Shown here in pieces: positions 22,902 through 34,410 of a stretch of DNA of 64,000 bases. Each line of letters starts with the position of its first letter. Position 1 is the stretch's first letter. This DNA comes from Bisporella sp. PMI_857. Its lineage: Eukaryota; Ascomycota; Leotiomycetes; Helotiales; Helotiaceae. The translations under genes and the position numbers were made by a program. The stretch lies in assembly GCA_021307315.1 (NCBI GenBank), contig JAJSPD010000033.1:452540-516539 (forward strand), given 5' to 3'. The notes beneath the pieces were generated by a model. That model made no database searches and was not told where the DNA came from. It was given only the letters and a program-made list of their open reading frames with translations.

Positions 22902-24017
22902 TCACCTTCGTCAAATATCCGTCTCCCGTTAGCACGGTTGTCGGCTTAGGGAGCGCAGATCAGTTCAATCTAGATACCAGAATATTCAGTTTCGTTGCTA
23001 CATTCTCACCTCAGTTCCAATATCCAAAGTTTCACGCTCAATCAATACAGACCCTGAAAATCAATGCAAACTCTTAAACAATACATAACCACCACCTTCC
23101 CTTCCATTCGCTTCCTCTTCCTCAAACTTAATATAAATACAACCTCCTAAACACCCCGTTCCTCCTCCTTCCCTAATGCCCAATCCGTCTCCTCCTTGCC
23201 ATCCATCCATCATAGTTAGTTTTGCATGAGGGGAGCTTATAAGAGATCCTCTGGTTCCAATTCGTGACAACGCTGAAATCCAAACCTGATATCGTGAGGA
23301 TGTTCCCCAGCTCCAGGTATAGAGTTGCTTGGATAGTTCAATCTCGTCCCACTAAAGGCTTAGCAACCCTTGGTGGTATATGATTACCTACAGAATTGAT
23401 TAATGCAATATCATCTCTGCATTCACATCAGTTCCACGCAGAGTACGAGGCGAACGTATCACGTCTCTAATCAACCTAGTCCCAATTCGTACCCACGCCT
23501 CCCTTTTCTCCACGATTGGACGTAGATTGCGCTCACCAATCCCCTCTGTCGTAATGGCCTTGACACTGACCACGTTGCACTGTCTTGGGGGTAATAAAAA
23601 TCCGGGGGCTGGGGTTGCCATCAACACTACTAAAATATTTGCTGAATCTAATTGTTCTACTGAGCATTACTGTGCGTCTCGGTCGATTTCATATTTGCGA
23701 TGGCAGGTTTTCAATGTTATGCAGCCTTAAATCGGTTGCTCGGTCACCAGCCGAGCCACGCCAGGTGCTGCTACTAATCTACCACGTTTTCGTTATGTCC
23801 CAGTTGCGAGAATCTTTCTGTCGAATCAGGAACTATAGTTTGCCACTTACTCTCCTTACGCGGCTCTTAAGGGGCTGAGTCGTCATCATTCGTAATGACT
23901 TACGCACTCCTCTTGCATATAAGAAGAGCTTGCTTCCTGTATTTAGAAATCTTCAGAGAGATCAATCAATCGTTCATTGCATATCTTGTGAACTTCCTGA
24001 ATCAATACTTTCATCAT
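22902..24017. other. no gene recognised
   Basis: Pyrimidine-rich stretches (CTTCCTCTTCC types near 23095-23170) and short ORFs only. Nothing supports a gene. Confidence 0.4.
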
Positions 24018-24457
24018 CCCCCATATCGTCTGCAATGGAAGAAGCAGCCTCGCAAGATGGGCAAACTCTCAACCACCTCCGTTAAACCTTACTACACGAA
24101 ATGCCTCACGAACACCACGCTACCCGCACCCCGAAAAACATGCCCCCTATATTCGGCCGGGTACCCGAGAGAAGCGAGCGAAGAGGTACGATTAAAACGT
24201 AGGCCGCTAGTCATACGCCAATGCTTGGCATCCAGAAAAGTGGAGCACTTCCTTCTCCAAGCTGCGATTTCCCCCCCTCAGCGTCTGTCAAGACCTGTAA
24301 GGGATCACAAAGATACGCACCCATCCGAACAACATCGGCTGAAGGTGGCTTTAGGTGTATCAGGCAGGCTGGCTCATGCGCACGTGAAGAACGTAATTCA
24401 TTGTGATATTAGTTGTCGCAACTTGTTCTTATTCCCTAATTGGTGTGCAAAGGTTGG
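24018..24457 (+). pseudogene. protein kinase-like relic
   Basis: Near its end the plus strand encodes GRLAHAHVKNVIHCD and ISCRNLFLFPNWCAKVG, a kinase catalytic loop (HCDxxxxN) and the approach to the DFG site. Upstream segments lie in two other frames with stops. The gene is interrupted right after AKVG by a solo LTR at 24458, and no C-lobe was found beyond it. The protein is therefore truncated and dead. Confidence 0.65.
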
Positions 24458-24658
24458 TGTTTGTATCACTCTGTGATACTTCTTGGTTCCGATAACTTGC
24501 AATTGCTTAAGTCGGTTACCCACGGGGCACGTAGCACCGCGATCTCAGCGCAGTGCTATTATGCTTGTTCTTGTATGTATCTTCTAGAACTATAATACAT
24601 CCGTGTGGTGGACCGTGCACCGCGGGGTGATTCACGTGATTTTAGCTGCATACCAACA
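24458..24658 (+). repeat. solo LTR, family TGTTTGTATCAC..., copy 1
   Basis: It starts TGTTTGTATCACTCTG and ends GCTGCATACCAACA. It shares the palindromic TATCACT..GTGATA start and the GCACGTAGCACCGCGATCTC segment with the copy at 28892-29115. It splits a kinase relic. Flanks GTTGG and TCCCC do not match. Confidence 0.7.
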
Positions 24659-24899
24659 TCCCCGCTTCTTCTTTCTTTTCCATCCATCCACCATCACCAC
24701 TCCTCCATCAATTCCAGCTTCCGTTCAAATTCCTATTTAATTCCATCAATTTCAGCACCGTCATTTCCGTCAATTCCTGATCTGCACCAAACCTTCATCA
24801 ACGCGCCACCAAACCCTTAACGCGTCCCAACTCCAACCTCAACACCTCCAACAACTTAGAAACTTGTAATGCTCCAATCTACTTTCATCTCATCTAATA

Positions 24900-24929
24900 G
24901 TGGCGCTAGTGTTTAAGCACTTAGTGAGC
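24900..24929 (+). repeat. left 30-bp direct repeat flanking the retropepsin-like gene
   Basis: GTGGCGCTAGTGTTTAAGC and the following bases match 26101-26130 at 26 of 30 positions. All four differences are transitions. The pair encloses the gene at 25051-26091. Confidence 0.8.
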
Positions 24930-25050
24930 CAGCACGCAGTTCGCGGAGCTCTGGTTGACTGCATCACAACATCGCAATACTATCTGCGACTGTAAACAAT
25001 ACCATCTGCGGATACTTGTAAACACAATACCATCAGCAATCAACAACACA

Positions 25051-26091
25051 ATGGAGGACAGTAAGAAAATTCACAGTGGGGCCAAGAAGGCAATCGACAG
25101 CGGGGCGGAGAAACCAATCGACAATAGAGCGGAGCAGACAATCAATGACCAGGACAAGCCAGAAATTACTATGGAGTACCTCATGATGGTAGCTAGGAAT
25201 TCAATGGTAGCCCGGAACACACGCGACATGGCCAAGCTTACCTTGGATGACATGGCCAAGAATAATATCCCACGTGACAAAACCGGTAATATTGATTGCT
25301 CAAAGATCAAGTTTGACCCTGGCTTTATACCGCCTCCGCTTGATATAAAGAAGCGTCTCGAGCAGCTCCGTGGCTACTTGGATCCTAACGACCCTTGGTA
25401 CCAGCCTGAATACCAGCATACCAATATTCGAGCCATCATCAAGCTCTACGAGGAGGGACTGATTGATGGCAGTCAGCACGTTTACGTTCAAGATGGAAAG
25501 CTTGTTTCCAGGGAGCAGTCATTCAAAGGCCCTGCTCCAGCAATTACAGAGGGGGTTTTTCATCAGTATGCCCAAAAAACTTGTTATGATCATAGGGCCT
25601 TTGGGAACAACTTTCACGAGGTGAGTAACTTATATTCTTTTTTCCTACAGAGGGTAGGTATTTATTTCATTTTATTTTTCTAGATTCGCATGCTAGTCAG
25701 GCTGATACCTGCTTTAGGAGGTGACGGAACAACCTATGGCATCATCGCAATGAACGACACCGGCTCGGATATGCTCAGCCTCTACCCCTCTGATATCATG
25801 CATCTCGGAAACATTGGTTTTTATATAGGTTGGCGAGCACCAGTAGCTGTGATAGATGCGAATGGTGTGGCTATATATTGTCCAAGCATTGCAGTAGAAG
25901 TTTTGCCTGTAGGGAATGGTGATATATCGTGGAGGAGTAACTGGATTGTGGAGGAAGCAATAATCAGAAATGGCTTTGTACCACGGTTATCAGGGGTTGC
26001 AATCCGGCAGCATTTGTATTTTGGTACTGCGCCTGGTAATCATTACTTGGCTGTTGCAACTACTAAGGGTGGTCTATCATCTTTGCTCTGA
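25051..26091 (+). CDS. retropepsin-like aspartic protease domain protein
   Basis: Two exons, 25051-25620 and 25684-26091, join in phase 0 over a 63-bp intron (GTGAGT...TTCTAG), giving 325 codons. The start at 25051 is chosen because it begins the charged MEDSKKIHSGAKK segment; an earlier in-frame ATG exists at 24955. Residues 1-190 are hydrophilic. From residue 191 the protein has the look of a retropepsin fold: RLIPALGG, IIAMNDTGSDM with the D-T-G-S catalytic tetrad (Asp215), GWRAPVAVIDANGV, then RNGFVPRLSGVAIR and LYFGTAPGNHYLAV. One DTG per chain implies a homodimer. It has no gag, RT or integrase next to it and is free of stops, so it may be a host-retained gene. Its substrate is unknown. 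Confidence 0.7.
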
Positions 26092-26100
26092 GACTGAAGA

Positions 26101-26130
26101 GTGACGCCAGTGTTCAAGCACTTGGTGAGC
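26101..26130 (+). repeat. right 30-bp direct repeat flanking the retropepsin-like gene
   Basis: It matches 24900-24929 with four transitions and starts ten bases after the stop codon. See the left copy. Confidence 0.8.
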
Positions 26131-27299
26131 AACTTCGGCTGATATTCAGCAATAGCCCTCGTGGGATGGTTGATTGAGCGTGCTTTATCTTTGTACACTA
26201 GTCTGTAAAGAATAGCTGAGCTCTTTTGCTTCGCGAACTTCTCTCGAGGGCTTTGGAGTTGCCGTGGCACTCCTTGTTATATGTTCGTCAGAAGCGATCC
26301 GTAGCTTTAATAAAATGCTTTCGCAACTACAGCTTCCCTGTGGCATACACTTCGCGCTTCCCTTCAGAGTTGACTTCCTCGCAGAGAAGGCTTTTGTGGG
26401 CTTCTTGAAGGCTGTGCTTCTCACCTCATATGCTTTACGCTCCCCTACATGGCAGACTTACTCGCAGAGTGGGTTTTCTTGCAATGTGCAATTCCCCGTA
26501 GAGTGTACTTCCTCACAGAGTGTACTTCCTGAAGAACTGACCTCCTGCAGAGTGTGCTTCCTCGCAGAGTAGACTTCATAACATAATAGGCTTCACCGAA
26601 GTCGGAGCTGCTTCCTTATAGTCGAACAAAGTCAAGCAATCGAATCCTCGAACTATTCTCTTGAAGTTTCCAACACTATCGGATACTTTCCATTCATCAA
26701 ACTTTCGGACTCTCGAATAGTATAGGTAGCACACTAATGAACACACTGATGGACAAATGCGGGCTGATGTACAGATGCAGACTAATGGATACTGATGCGC
26801 AGACGCAAAATACTGAGCAATACTCTCGGCCTCACGACTTCTTTAATTTTCTGCACATTTATCTCCACAATTTCTTCGACTTCTCGCAGACCCGGCTTTG
26901 TAGCATGCCCGGCTAATGACATATTAACTGCCGGAAAGATACTTCGGCTTCTTCAAGGGTCGGCTTGCAGAGTCAATTTCCTCACAGAGTCCAAGCCAAG
27001 CAAGCATCTCGCAAAGTCGAACAAGGCAGATCGGCTTCCTGCAGACCCAACTTCGCGATTTCTTCGACTTCTCGCAAATACAGCCTCCCGCACACTTGAA
27101 CAATGGCAGATTGACTTCTGGAAGCTGCTTCGGCTTCGAAGGCTCGGGTTATACAGTCGACTTCCTCAGAGTCAAAGTCAAGCAGCATCCCGCAAATAGC
27201 AGACCAGCTTCTTATATATCCAACTTTACGATTACTTCAACCCCCCGCAGACCCAGCTTTGTCGCATACTCGAATAAAAGTAGATTAACTAGTGGAAGA
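26131..27299. repeat. degenerate CTTC-CTCGCAGAGT repeat tract
   Basis: Variants of GACTTCCTCGCAGAGT recur irregularly every 16-60 bp (for example around 26370, 26460-26580, 26960-27070, 27160, 27245). Phrases such as CTTCGGCTTCTTCAAGG are also repeated. No ORF in it looks real. It may be an old, diverged minisatellite. Confidence 0.55.
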
Positions 27300-27626
27300 T
27301 GTTGAACGGGCTAGGTCTAAGGATCATACCTAGCCTATTGGGGATGTTGTAGGTATGCTTGCGCAAGATGCATACGTACTTTTGCCTCCGATGATGAATC
27401 TACTGACGTGTGCGTTACGTATGTGATACTCACGTGTGAGTATCACACCTCTATAAGTAGAGAGATTGTTGAACGAGTTAGGTCTAAGGACCATACCTAG
27501 TCTATTGTAGGCACTACTACAGGCAACAGTAGTCAACAGCAGGCAACGGTAGGCACCTGTAGGCACCGGTAGGCACCGGTAGGCATCAGTGTTGAGATAT
27601 GGGTATCACACTTCTATAAGTAGAGG
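27300..27626 (+). repeat. two tandem LTR-like units starting TGTTGAACGRG
   Basis: Units at 27300-27466 and 27467-27626 both begin TGTTGAACG, continue with TTAGGTCTAAGGAYCATACC-like sequence and end with TATCACACYTCTATAAGTAG. The middles differ: the second contains several GGTAGGCACC repeats near 27548-27580. The CTATAAGTAGAG motif resembles a core promoter. The pair may be a tandem LTR remnant. Confidence 0.55.
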
Positions 27627-28721
27627 GATTCTCTCCTGTAGTTTAGGTCTACAACCTTCAGCAATTGATACCCGTTTGCCCTATACTCTCTGAAGGCCAC
27701 GTGACTCTTTTCCTCTATTTGAACAGAGATTCTCTCCTGTAGTTCGTGTTCTACAACCTTCAGCAATTGACTTGTTTACCCCATACTCTCTGAAGGCCGG
27801 TGACTCTCTTCTTCTATTTCTACAGGTGGGCCACGCATCTCAGACGCAGCGGCGTCGCTCACATCGCCATAATCTTCGTCGTTAGAATCATTGGATTCGA
27901 GTGCGGCAGAAATGGGTTTAGCAGTACGAGCCGGTCCGATGAGAGCTCGCATGCGTAGTCGCTTGCGGCGGACATTTTTGGTATCATCTCGTTGGCGACG
28001 ATGTCTCGGCAGAAGCTGTTTGCCAAATCTGACTGTTGGACAGCTGGGCCTGGCTGTGGGGATTGAACAGAATCGTACTAAGCACCCTGTGGCTCAGAAA
28101 GGGAAACATTGCTATCGGAGGCTGGGTTGTCGCTAAAAACAATGGACAACCCTGACCTCCTCGTGGAGCAAGTATCGGGATCGTCTTCACCATCAGCCAA
28201 GGCATTAATTCCCTTGCCTTCTGCCTCCTTAGTAACATCGAGTTCATCATAGCTTGCGCTCTTTTGTGTGATCTCGCTATTTACCTGCATGGGGCTGGCT
28301 TGGTGTGCGACGGACCCGTGGCTAGGGGATGCCGACATTAAAACGTCAGCAGCGAGCTGGAGCCTTGCGCCATCGACCACGCCGCTGTCGTTATCGTCGT
28401 CTTGATGGTCGGCGACAATACGATTAGAAATGTATGTGGTTCCGGAGCCGAAGCCTTCATCATCCGCCATGTCGCTATTTGCAATGCGTGGAGAAGAAGA
28501 ATCGCTTTTAGCTGTGAGGTCGACTTCAAGATTGCTGTAGTCAGTTTCAGACTTGGCGCTCACAGATTCGTCGTTACTGTCACTGAGTATAATCGGATCT
28601 GGCATTGTGTGAGTATGAGGTCCTGGCCGAACTAAGACGCAGTGTGCTCACCTAGACTACTTCCTGTCGTGGAGCGGCTAGAACTAGTAGGACTGCCACC
28701 TCGAGTTCTATTGTCAACCAT
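27627..28721 (-). CDS. hypothetical acidic/basic protein with duplicated 3' end, probably decayed
   Basis: The minus strand starts at MVDNRTRGGSPTSSS (28721). A short GTGAGC...GCCAG intron joins in phase to DPIILSDSNDESVSA and a long acidic Ser-rich region, ending at a stop at 28078. Downstream, protein-like sequence resumes in another frame (RRKRLRMRALIGPART, SNDSNDEDYGDVSD, PPVEIEEESHRP). It then runs through a tandem duplication of about 100 bp (27627-27727 and 27728-27826), each unit encoding an xQLLKVV segment. No family is recognised. The frame change suggests either a missed intron or decay. Confidence 0.35.
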
Positions 28722-28891
28722 GACTGCTATTCCACGGCGGTCCGGATCTACGCTTGTTGGTCCCTTCTGTTCAGTGAAGGAACTAGTATGGTGATATTTA
28801 GTGATATTGAGTCTCAAGTCATACGAGATCGACTTTTCGATACTACGAAAGCTTTCTGTAGAAAGGTTTTCCCTTTTATTTCATTTATAGC

Positions 28892-29115
28892 CGTTTGTAT
28901 CACTTGTAAGTGATACTTCTTGGTTTCGATAACTTGCAGTTGCTCAAGTCAGTACCCACGGGGCATGTAGCATCGCGATCTCTGCGCAGTGCTAGTATGC
29001 TCGTTGTAGGTGGTTGACTTGTTCTTGATTCATTTTTCTAAGTCTACTGCTACGTACAAGAGTATATGCCCATATGGTCCGCGCGTTGCGGGTGTGCTAT
29101 TCACTCGTACCAACA
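28892..29115 (+). repeat. solo LTR, family TGTTTGTATCAC..., copy 2
   Basis: It starts CGTTTGTATCACTTGTAAG (first base changed) and ends CACTCGTACCAACA. Flanks ATAGC and ATAAC match at four of five positions. It aligns with 24458-24658 in the GATAACTTGCARTTGCT and GTAGCAYCGCGATCTC segments. Confidence 0.75.
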
Positions 29116-29836
29116 ATAACAATGGGACAAATGACAAGGCGAACCTCCCCAAAAAAGAAAACGAAGAGAATGCACACACCCATAAAGATCAAGGGAAAAA
29201 AGTGTTCGACCTGCACTATTGTGTACCGCAAACCGCCGTATTCTGGAGCGACCCAATCTCAACAACATCAAGCCATACCGGTACCTGCATGCTATGCTTG
29301 TTTTTATGCGGTACTTAGCTATAAACTCGGAGCTACTCGAGCACTTTAACAACGAATATCACCCCGAGCTTATAGTACCTATCCTCGGCTATCTTCTGCG
29401 CAAACACCGGAGGGAGGGAGGCAACCGGAACCATTTTCTTCGCTCTGGGCTCCTTCAGTATATAGAGCTAACTCTTCTAGAAGACTGGATGATGCATAGC
29501 TATTTATAGGCTGACAAACGGTCTCGATATGCAAAAGAAGTGGGCCCAAATAATTATATCGAGCCTCCCGATCGAAGGCAACACCACACAAATAGATACC
29601 TCTGCTGTTGAGGCGTTGAAAACAGCCACTTGTAATTAGAAGAAGATCCCAGCACATTGTTTTACACCGCAAGATAATAAGCGCCGATTGAATTCATAAC
29701 CTTGCCTAAATTGTGGCTAACTGACTGCGCGGTCCCAGTGACTCAGCCGAGGCTTGAACATGGAGACGAAGTCTTCGCACTATGGAGCATCAACGCCTAT
29801 AAGCATAGAAACAATGACTCTTAGAAGGACATGGTT
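29116..29836. other. unassigned stretch with one 96-codon ORF
   Basis: The plus strand 29219-29509 encodes NNEYHPELIVPILG and LLRKHRREGG, and coding-like sequence may continue after the stop (ADKRSRYAKEVG). It could be a decayed gene of unknown family. Confidence 0.25.
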
Positions 29837-32800
29837 TTAAATACCTTTACTCGACGATACTGCTTTAGATGACTCCCCGTCCTGTGTATACCTCCCTCGA
29901 TTTCCATCAAGAGAGCTAGCTTTCACGAGGGCGTTACATTTCGCTATTGTATCCAATTCGGCATTGCCTAGCTGTATATTCGAATGTGGCGGTGGCAATT
30001 CTCCCTGGTTCCCTTTCACTTGAGACCAGCTAAAACTCCAGCCGTCACCCTGAGTCTCCAAGAGTGCTTTTAGGAAGTCGACACAAACTTCGATAGAGTC
30101 TTCGTCTTCGTAATCATGATCAGGGAAGGGGCCAACCCAGACCTTGGGCTGGCACAAGATTATATCTAGATTACTTTCAGCAGCTTCGTCATCTTTGCCT
30201 TCCAACCAAGGCAAGCAACGGCTGTCGTGCGGGAAAATTCGGCGAAAGTTAGACGCCGTAAAAGACTTATCCGCTAAAACAAGCCATTGACTCAAGATTT
30301 TGGGACTTTCAGAGAGGAGTTCAATTCTCATGCATTCTTCGTAAACAGTAATGCAAGGCCAAAAAATGTCGTCTAGGTTCGGGTCTACCATATCCATAGT
30401 ATCAAATATCCCATGGATTACCGCATGATACGAAAAGTCCCTCTGCAAACATGCCTCAAGTTCTGATCGACCCTCTTTGCTTGGTCGTATTTCTATATGC
30501 ATGGCAAAGCGTTTTATAGAACTTTCAAGATGTGGCATCTGAGCGCGGTTGTTTGGTGTCAGCGTGTCCTGCACTAGGTAATTGCTTCCTGTTAGATATG
30601 AAAGCTGGTGCTCGTGGAAGCTTTCGTGAGAGTCGCTGTTCATAAAGAAGTTCCACCAGTGATTCTCTTTGGAAACACTCATAACTTGAACACCACGTAA
30701 TTCAAAGTCAAAGCTTTGCGCTGATATTGAAGATGGTGGCGAATAGTATACCAGAGGGTACCATTCATCTCCAAGACTTTGATTGAGAAACTCACGCCAT
30801 GGTAATGAATTCAGAGATAAATAGTTGTTAGAAAACTGCCCCCCTATCTTTGGAAAAGATATTGAGCGTAAAGCCACACGCTGTGGGCTCTGAAGCGCAA
30901 TCTGACGCAGATATTGGATAGCCAAAATGTCTTTCAGAAAAGAGGAGTATGGTCCACTAAGAACCATATATACTTCCAGTCTGCGATAAGCGGGCTGCAG
31001 CTTCTGAAAACTGTTAGAGTGCTGTGATAGATTTGTGCAATCTATCGCCACAACTTGTCGGTCCGAAGAGTTGGTCAAAGCCTGGTAAGTAGACCAAATC
31101 TGTAAATAACGGGGAACAACCCCGGACTTAAGGGCGCGGAGAAGCACCCAGCTTGAGTTTGTGTTCACTGGTATGCTGTTCTCTGGCATGTACAGTCCAT
31201 TAAATATATACAATTTGTGAAGATAGACCATAGCAGCCGAGGCTTGACTGTCAACAGCCAAAGTTTCCCAAGCTTTAGCAAAACTTCTAGCCCATTCAGT
31301 GATTGGAAACCATAGGTAGTTACTGAGAACGCGCGTCGAATTTTGTCTGTTTTGTACAACTGACGTCAAGAATAGGGCTTCTGTATCTAAGGCGTCGATC
31401 ATTGCTTTCGACATATAGCGGAGCACTAGCAACAAGGTCCTTGGAGAATCTAGCGTTATTGCTTTTCGGACAATTAGATTGAAGAAGGGCCTATCATCAT
31501 CGATCCGTTGATGAGCTCCGCAGTACCTCCAATTTCGTTTCAGTCGTAGGTGCAGTTTTCGCCGAATAAGAGCTTCCCACAGGGTAGCCGCCGACTCATA
31601 ATTCAGGCTCCTTACTGCTGCGCCAAGCGCCTTCAGAACGTCAGTTATTTTCAAACTAGATGATGCAGCAACCAGAGACTGGAAAATTGAAAGTGATGAT
31701 CTCTCTGCTGCAACTAGCAATTCAGGACCATGGATTTTAACTCTGGCTTCAAGTAAAATTCCAACAATATCTTCACGGCCGGACCGTAGTGCGGCTATGA
31801 GAGCTCCTGACCTATGGCAGCCTGTTTGGAGCAAGAGATGAACGATTAACGTATCGCCATGACATACAGCTAGTGTCAATGGCTGCCCTACTCCGTCGAA
31901 TGAATGTACTTGTAATCCCGATTCTAGTAGAATCCGGGCTAGAATCTTATTTCCAATCGTTACTGAATAGCAGAGAAGGTAGTGTAAATGCCACTCCGGG
32001 TTTGTGTAGGCATGGAACGGCATGCCTAGCCATCGAGGTTTGTTCTTTTCATCGGCCATCCGTCGCACAGAAGCAGTACTTTCAATCCAGTTCAGACAGA
32101 CTTTAGGGGATCGGAAGAGCCGAATAGCAATGTGACTAACTTCTTCAATTAACGAATCCGGCACAAGAGCAACATGGAGAGGCCATCGGCTGTGAGCGTA
32201 GAGATGTAGCGGATAAGGCATTTTGAGATGGGGCGAAACCAAAGGATGGCAATATGTGATATAAGCTAGACAGCTTCGAGCAATGTGATATTGTGCAGCA
32301 CCTAGATTGATACTGAATTTCTCCGCGGGCCCTCGTCGAATTCGATCACTGAAGAGATATTCTTTAACGGAAAAGTGGGACAATGTGACTATGTATGCCC
32401 TTGGGCACAAAGTTTCCGACTTCGAAGGCGTTGGTTCAATTCTGACTAGCCCTGGTAGGATCTCTAGGATATCAAATGGACTCAGACGCTGATCTTCTTC
32501 CACAGGATCGGGCTCATCTGGTCGAATGATGCAAGCCTCGATCAACTCTTCGATGAAAATAGGGCGGCTTGCACACGATAGCCACTTCAGTGCAGCCAGA
32601 GCTTCGTAAATCAAAGAAGCATCAATATTCGTCAGAATCCTTTCATACGTGGCATCTAAATCCAGAGGTAGAGTGGATATAATCTTTAATATTTCTCGGC
32701 CCCGAAGCACTCTCTTGTTTTTGAGAGCCTCCATTTGAAGGGCAGACCATCGGAACCTGAGAAATTAGCCTGGTCGAGACCGCAAAATGAATTTGATACT

Positions 32801-34410
32801 TACATTCCGTCCGCTCCGGCCACAAGCTTCTCTCTGATCGCAAGTTTGATGGTCTCCGGTTGAGACTGCAATTTGAAGCTTTCCTCAATTTGTTTAGTAA
32901 TGTAGATATCTATATCTGCCGTCACATCTTGCCGAGAAATTTCTGAAGCTTGCCATCGGAAGCTGCCTAGGAACGCAGTTTCTATATCACGTTCGAGCCT
33001 GCTTGTGACTAATATATGTAGTCTTGGTAAGAAGAGCCCGGATAAGTATCGTAAGAACCCAAGTACAGCTTGTCTTTGTCTCCCGTAAGGAATCTCATCA
33101 AGGCCGTCGATCACGATGAAGGTGTGGTTGAGTTTGCATGTTTCCTCACCAGCGCCAGCTGTTTCCAAGCCCGCCTTTTTCATTGGCGTGGCTTTGCATA
33201 GCTCACAGAGTATATTGAGGAAAACTAACTGTAGTTCTTTCAGTGACGGTAGATCTGGATGACAGCTCTGGAAGAGATCTTTGAGCTGAGGTAGCATGCC
33301 ATCACTGGGACAAAGTTGTGCAAGTGCTGATTTCAAAAAACCCCAAAGACTCTGAAGTTGTGTGTTGTCGAAGGCAAAATAAAAGTATACGAGGTTATCC
33401 GGTTTTCTCTTCAGTTTGGAATTATTCATAACTTCCTCGATGATGGACGCACTATAATAAAATTAATGATATTTCCAGCATTGAGCATATACGCAAAGTT
33501 ACCATAGGACTGTTTTACCGCAACCAACTATCGAGTTTTAATAAAGTGATATCGTACACTGATATAGCTGGGGATTGAAAGTGAAGCGTTCTTACCATCT
33601 CCATGGAGCCACAGAAAAGGTCCGTCGGTGGCGCACCAGCTGTGAAACTGGTCTCCTTGCAGGAACCAGTTCCCAGTGCCTTCCTCCCGCTTTTCGAAAG
33701 CTGAATGATGGGGGATAGCAATATTGCACGGTGCGAGCCATTCAAGGATTTGCTGACGCCTTTCTGTGCGCCTTCGTCCTTCCGAAGAGTCAATTCATAT
33801 ATAGTTAAACGGAATGCCAATACTCACTCTCTAGCACTGAATTGTTCTGATCGGTGGACTCGTCCATTGCTAACTTCAAAGCACTCAATTTCACTTGTAA
33901 GCTTTGAAGCTCATCTAGACCTTCCGCGGATGTGTTGCTATGAAAATATTAGCACGGAATATTCCAGGAAAAGAGAAATACCCACAGGTCTAAGAGGTCG
34001 ATCGCTAGCTTCAAATCATCTTTCAAATCTTGCAGTATCTCTACTAGTTGTTTGATAGCTTTGCTTTTGAACATGTATAAGACCTTTTGCTTTGTAGCCT
34101 TGAACATTCTATGCAGTTCTTCGGGCGATCCATCATTGTGGATTTTGTCCAGAATTGCTTGCAGTTTCAAGATGTTGTCCTCACAGCTTTTGACGGTTAG
34201 TCGAATAACTGATGCAACATCCCCCTGGAGCTTCTGCTTGTGCAAAGTAATGTCCAGCTGCGTAAAGAGGTTTGCCAGCCATAATATCGATATCTGAATA
34301 TTTTTGATGTCATCGTTTGCATTTTTCCACAGTCCATAGTACGCGAGAAGGCCTTTCGTGACTTCTATAGCCAGAGATGTAATGGCCAAGGATGTCCCAG
34401 GGTCTAACAT
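29837..34410 (-). CDS. NLR-2: Helo-like/NACHT STAND protein, intact
   Basis: Six exons keep phase throughout: 33986-34410, 33828-33937, 33596-33763, 33503-33527, 32804-33451 and 29837-32756. They give 1431 codons plus stop, with introns of 47-68 bp. Residues 1-140 (MLDPGTSLAITSLAIEV...) resemble the fungal STAND N-terminal Helo-like domain. NACHT follows, with Walker A G-D-V-G-C-G-K-T (233-240) split over three exons, Walker B FIVIDGLDE (354-362) and MFRWSALQMEAL after the domain. LSHFSVKEYLF and weak ankyrin-like units come next. About 600 residues of unrecognised C-terminal sequence close the protein. Family members act in non-self recognition and programmed cell death in the cytoplasm. No stops or frameshifts. 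Exon 3 could start 15 bp earlier at an AAG acceptor. Confidence 0.9.
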
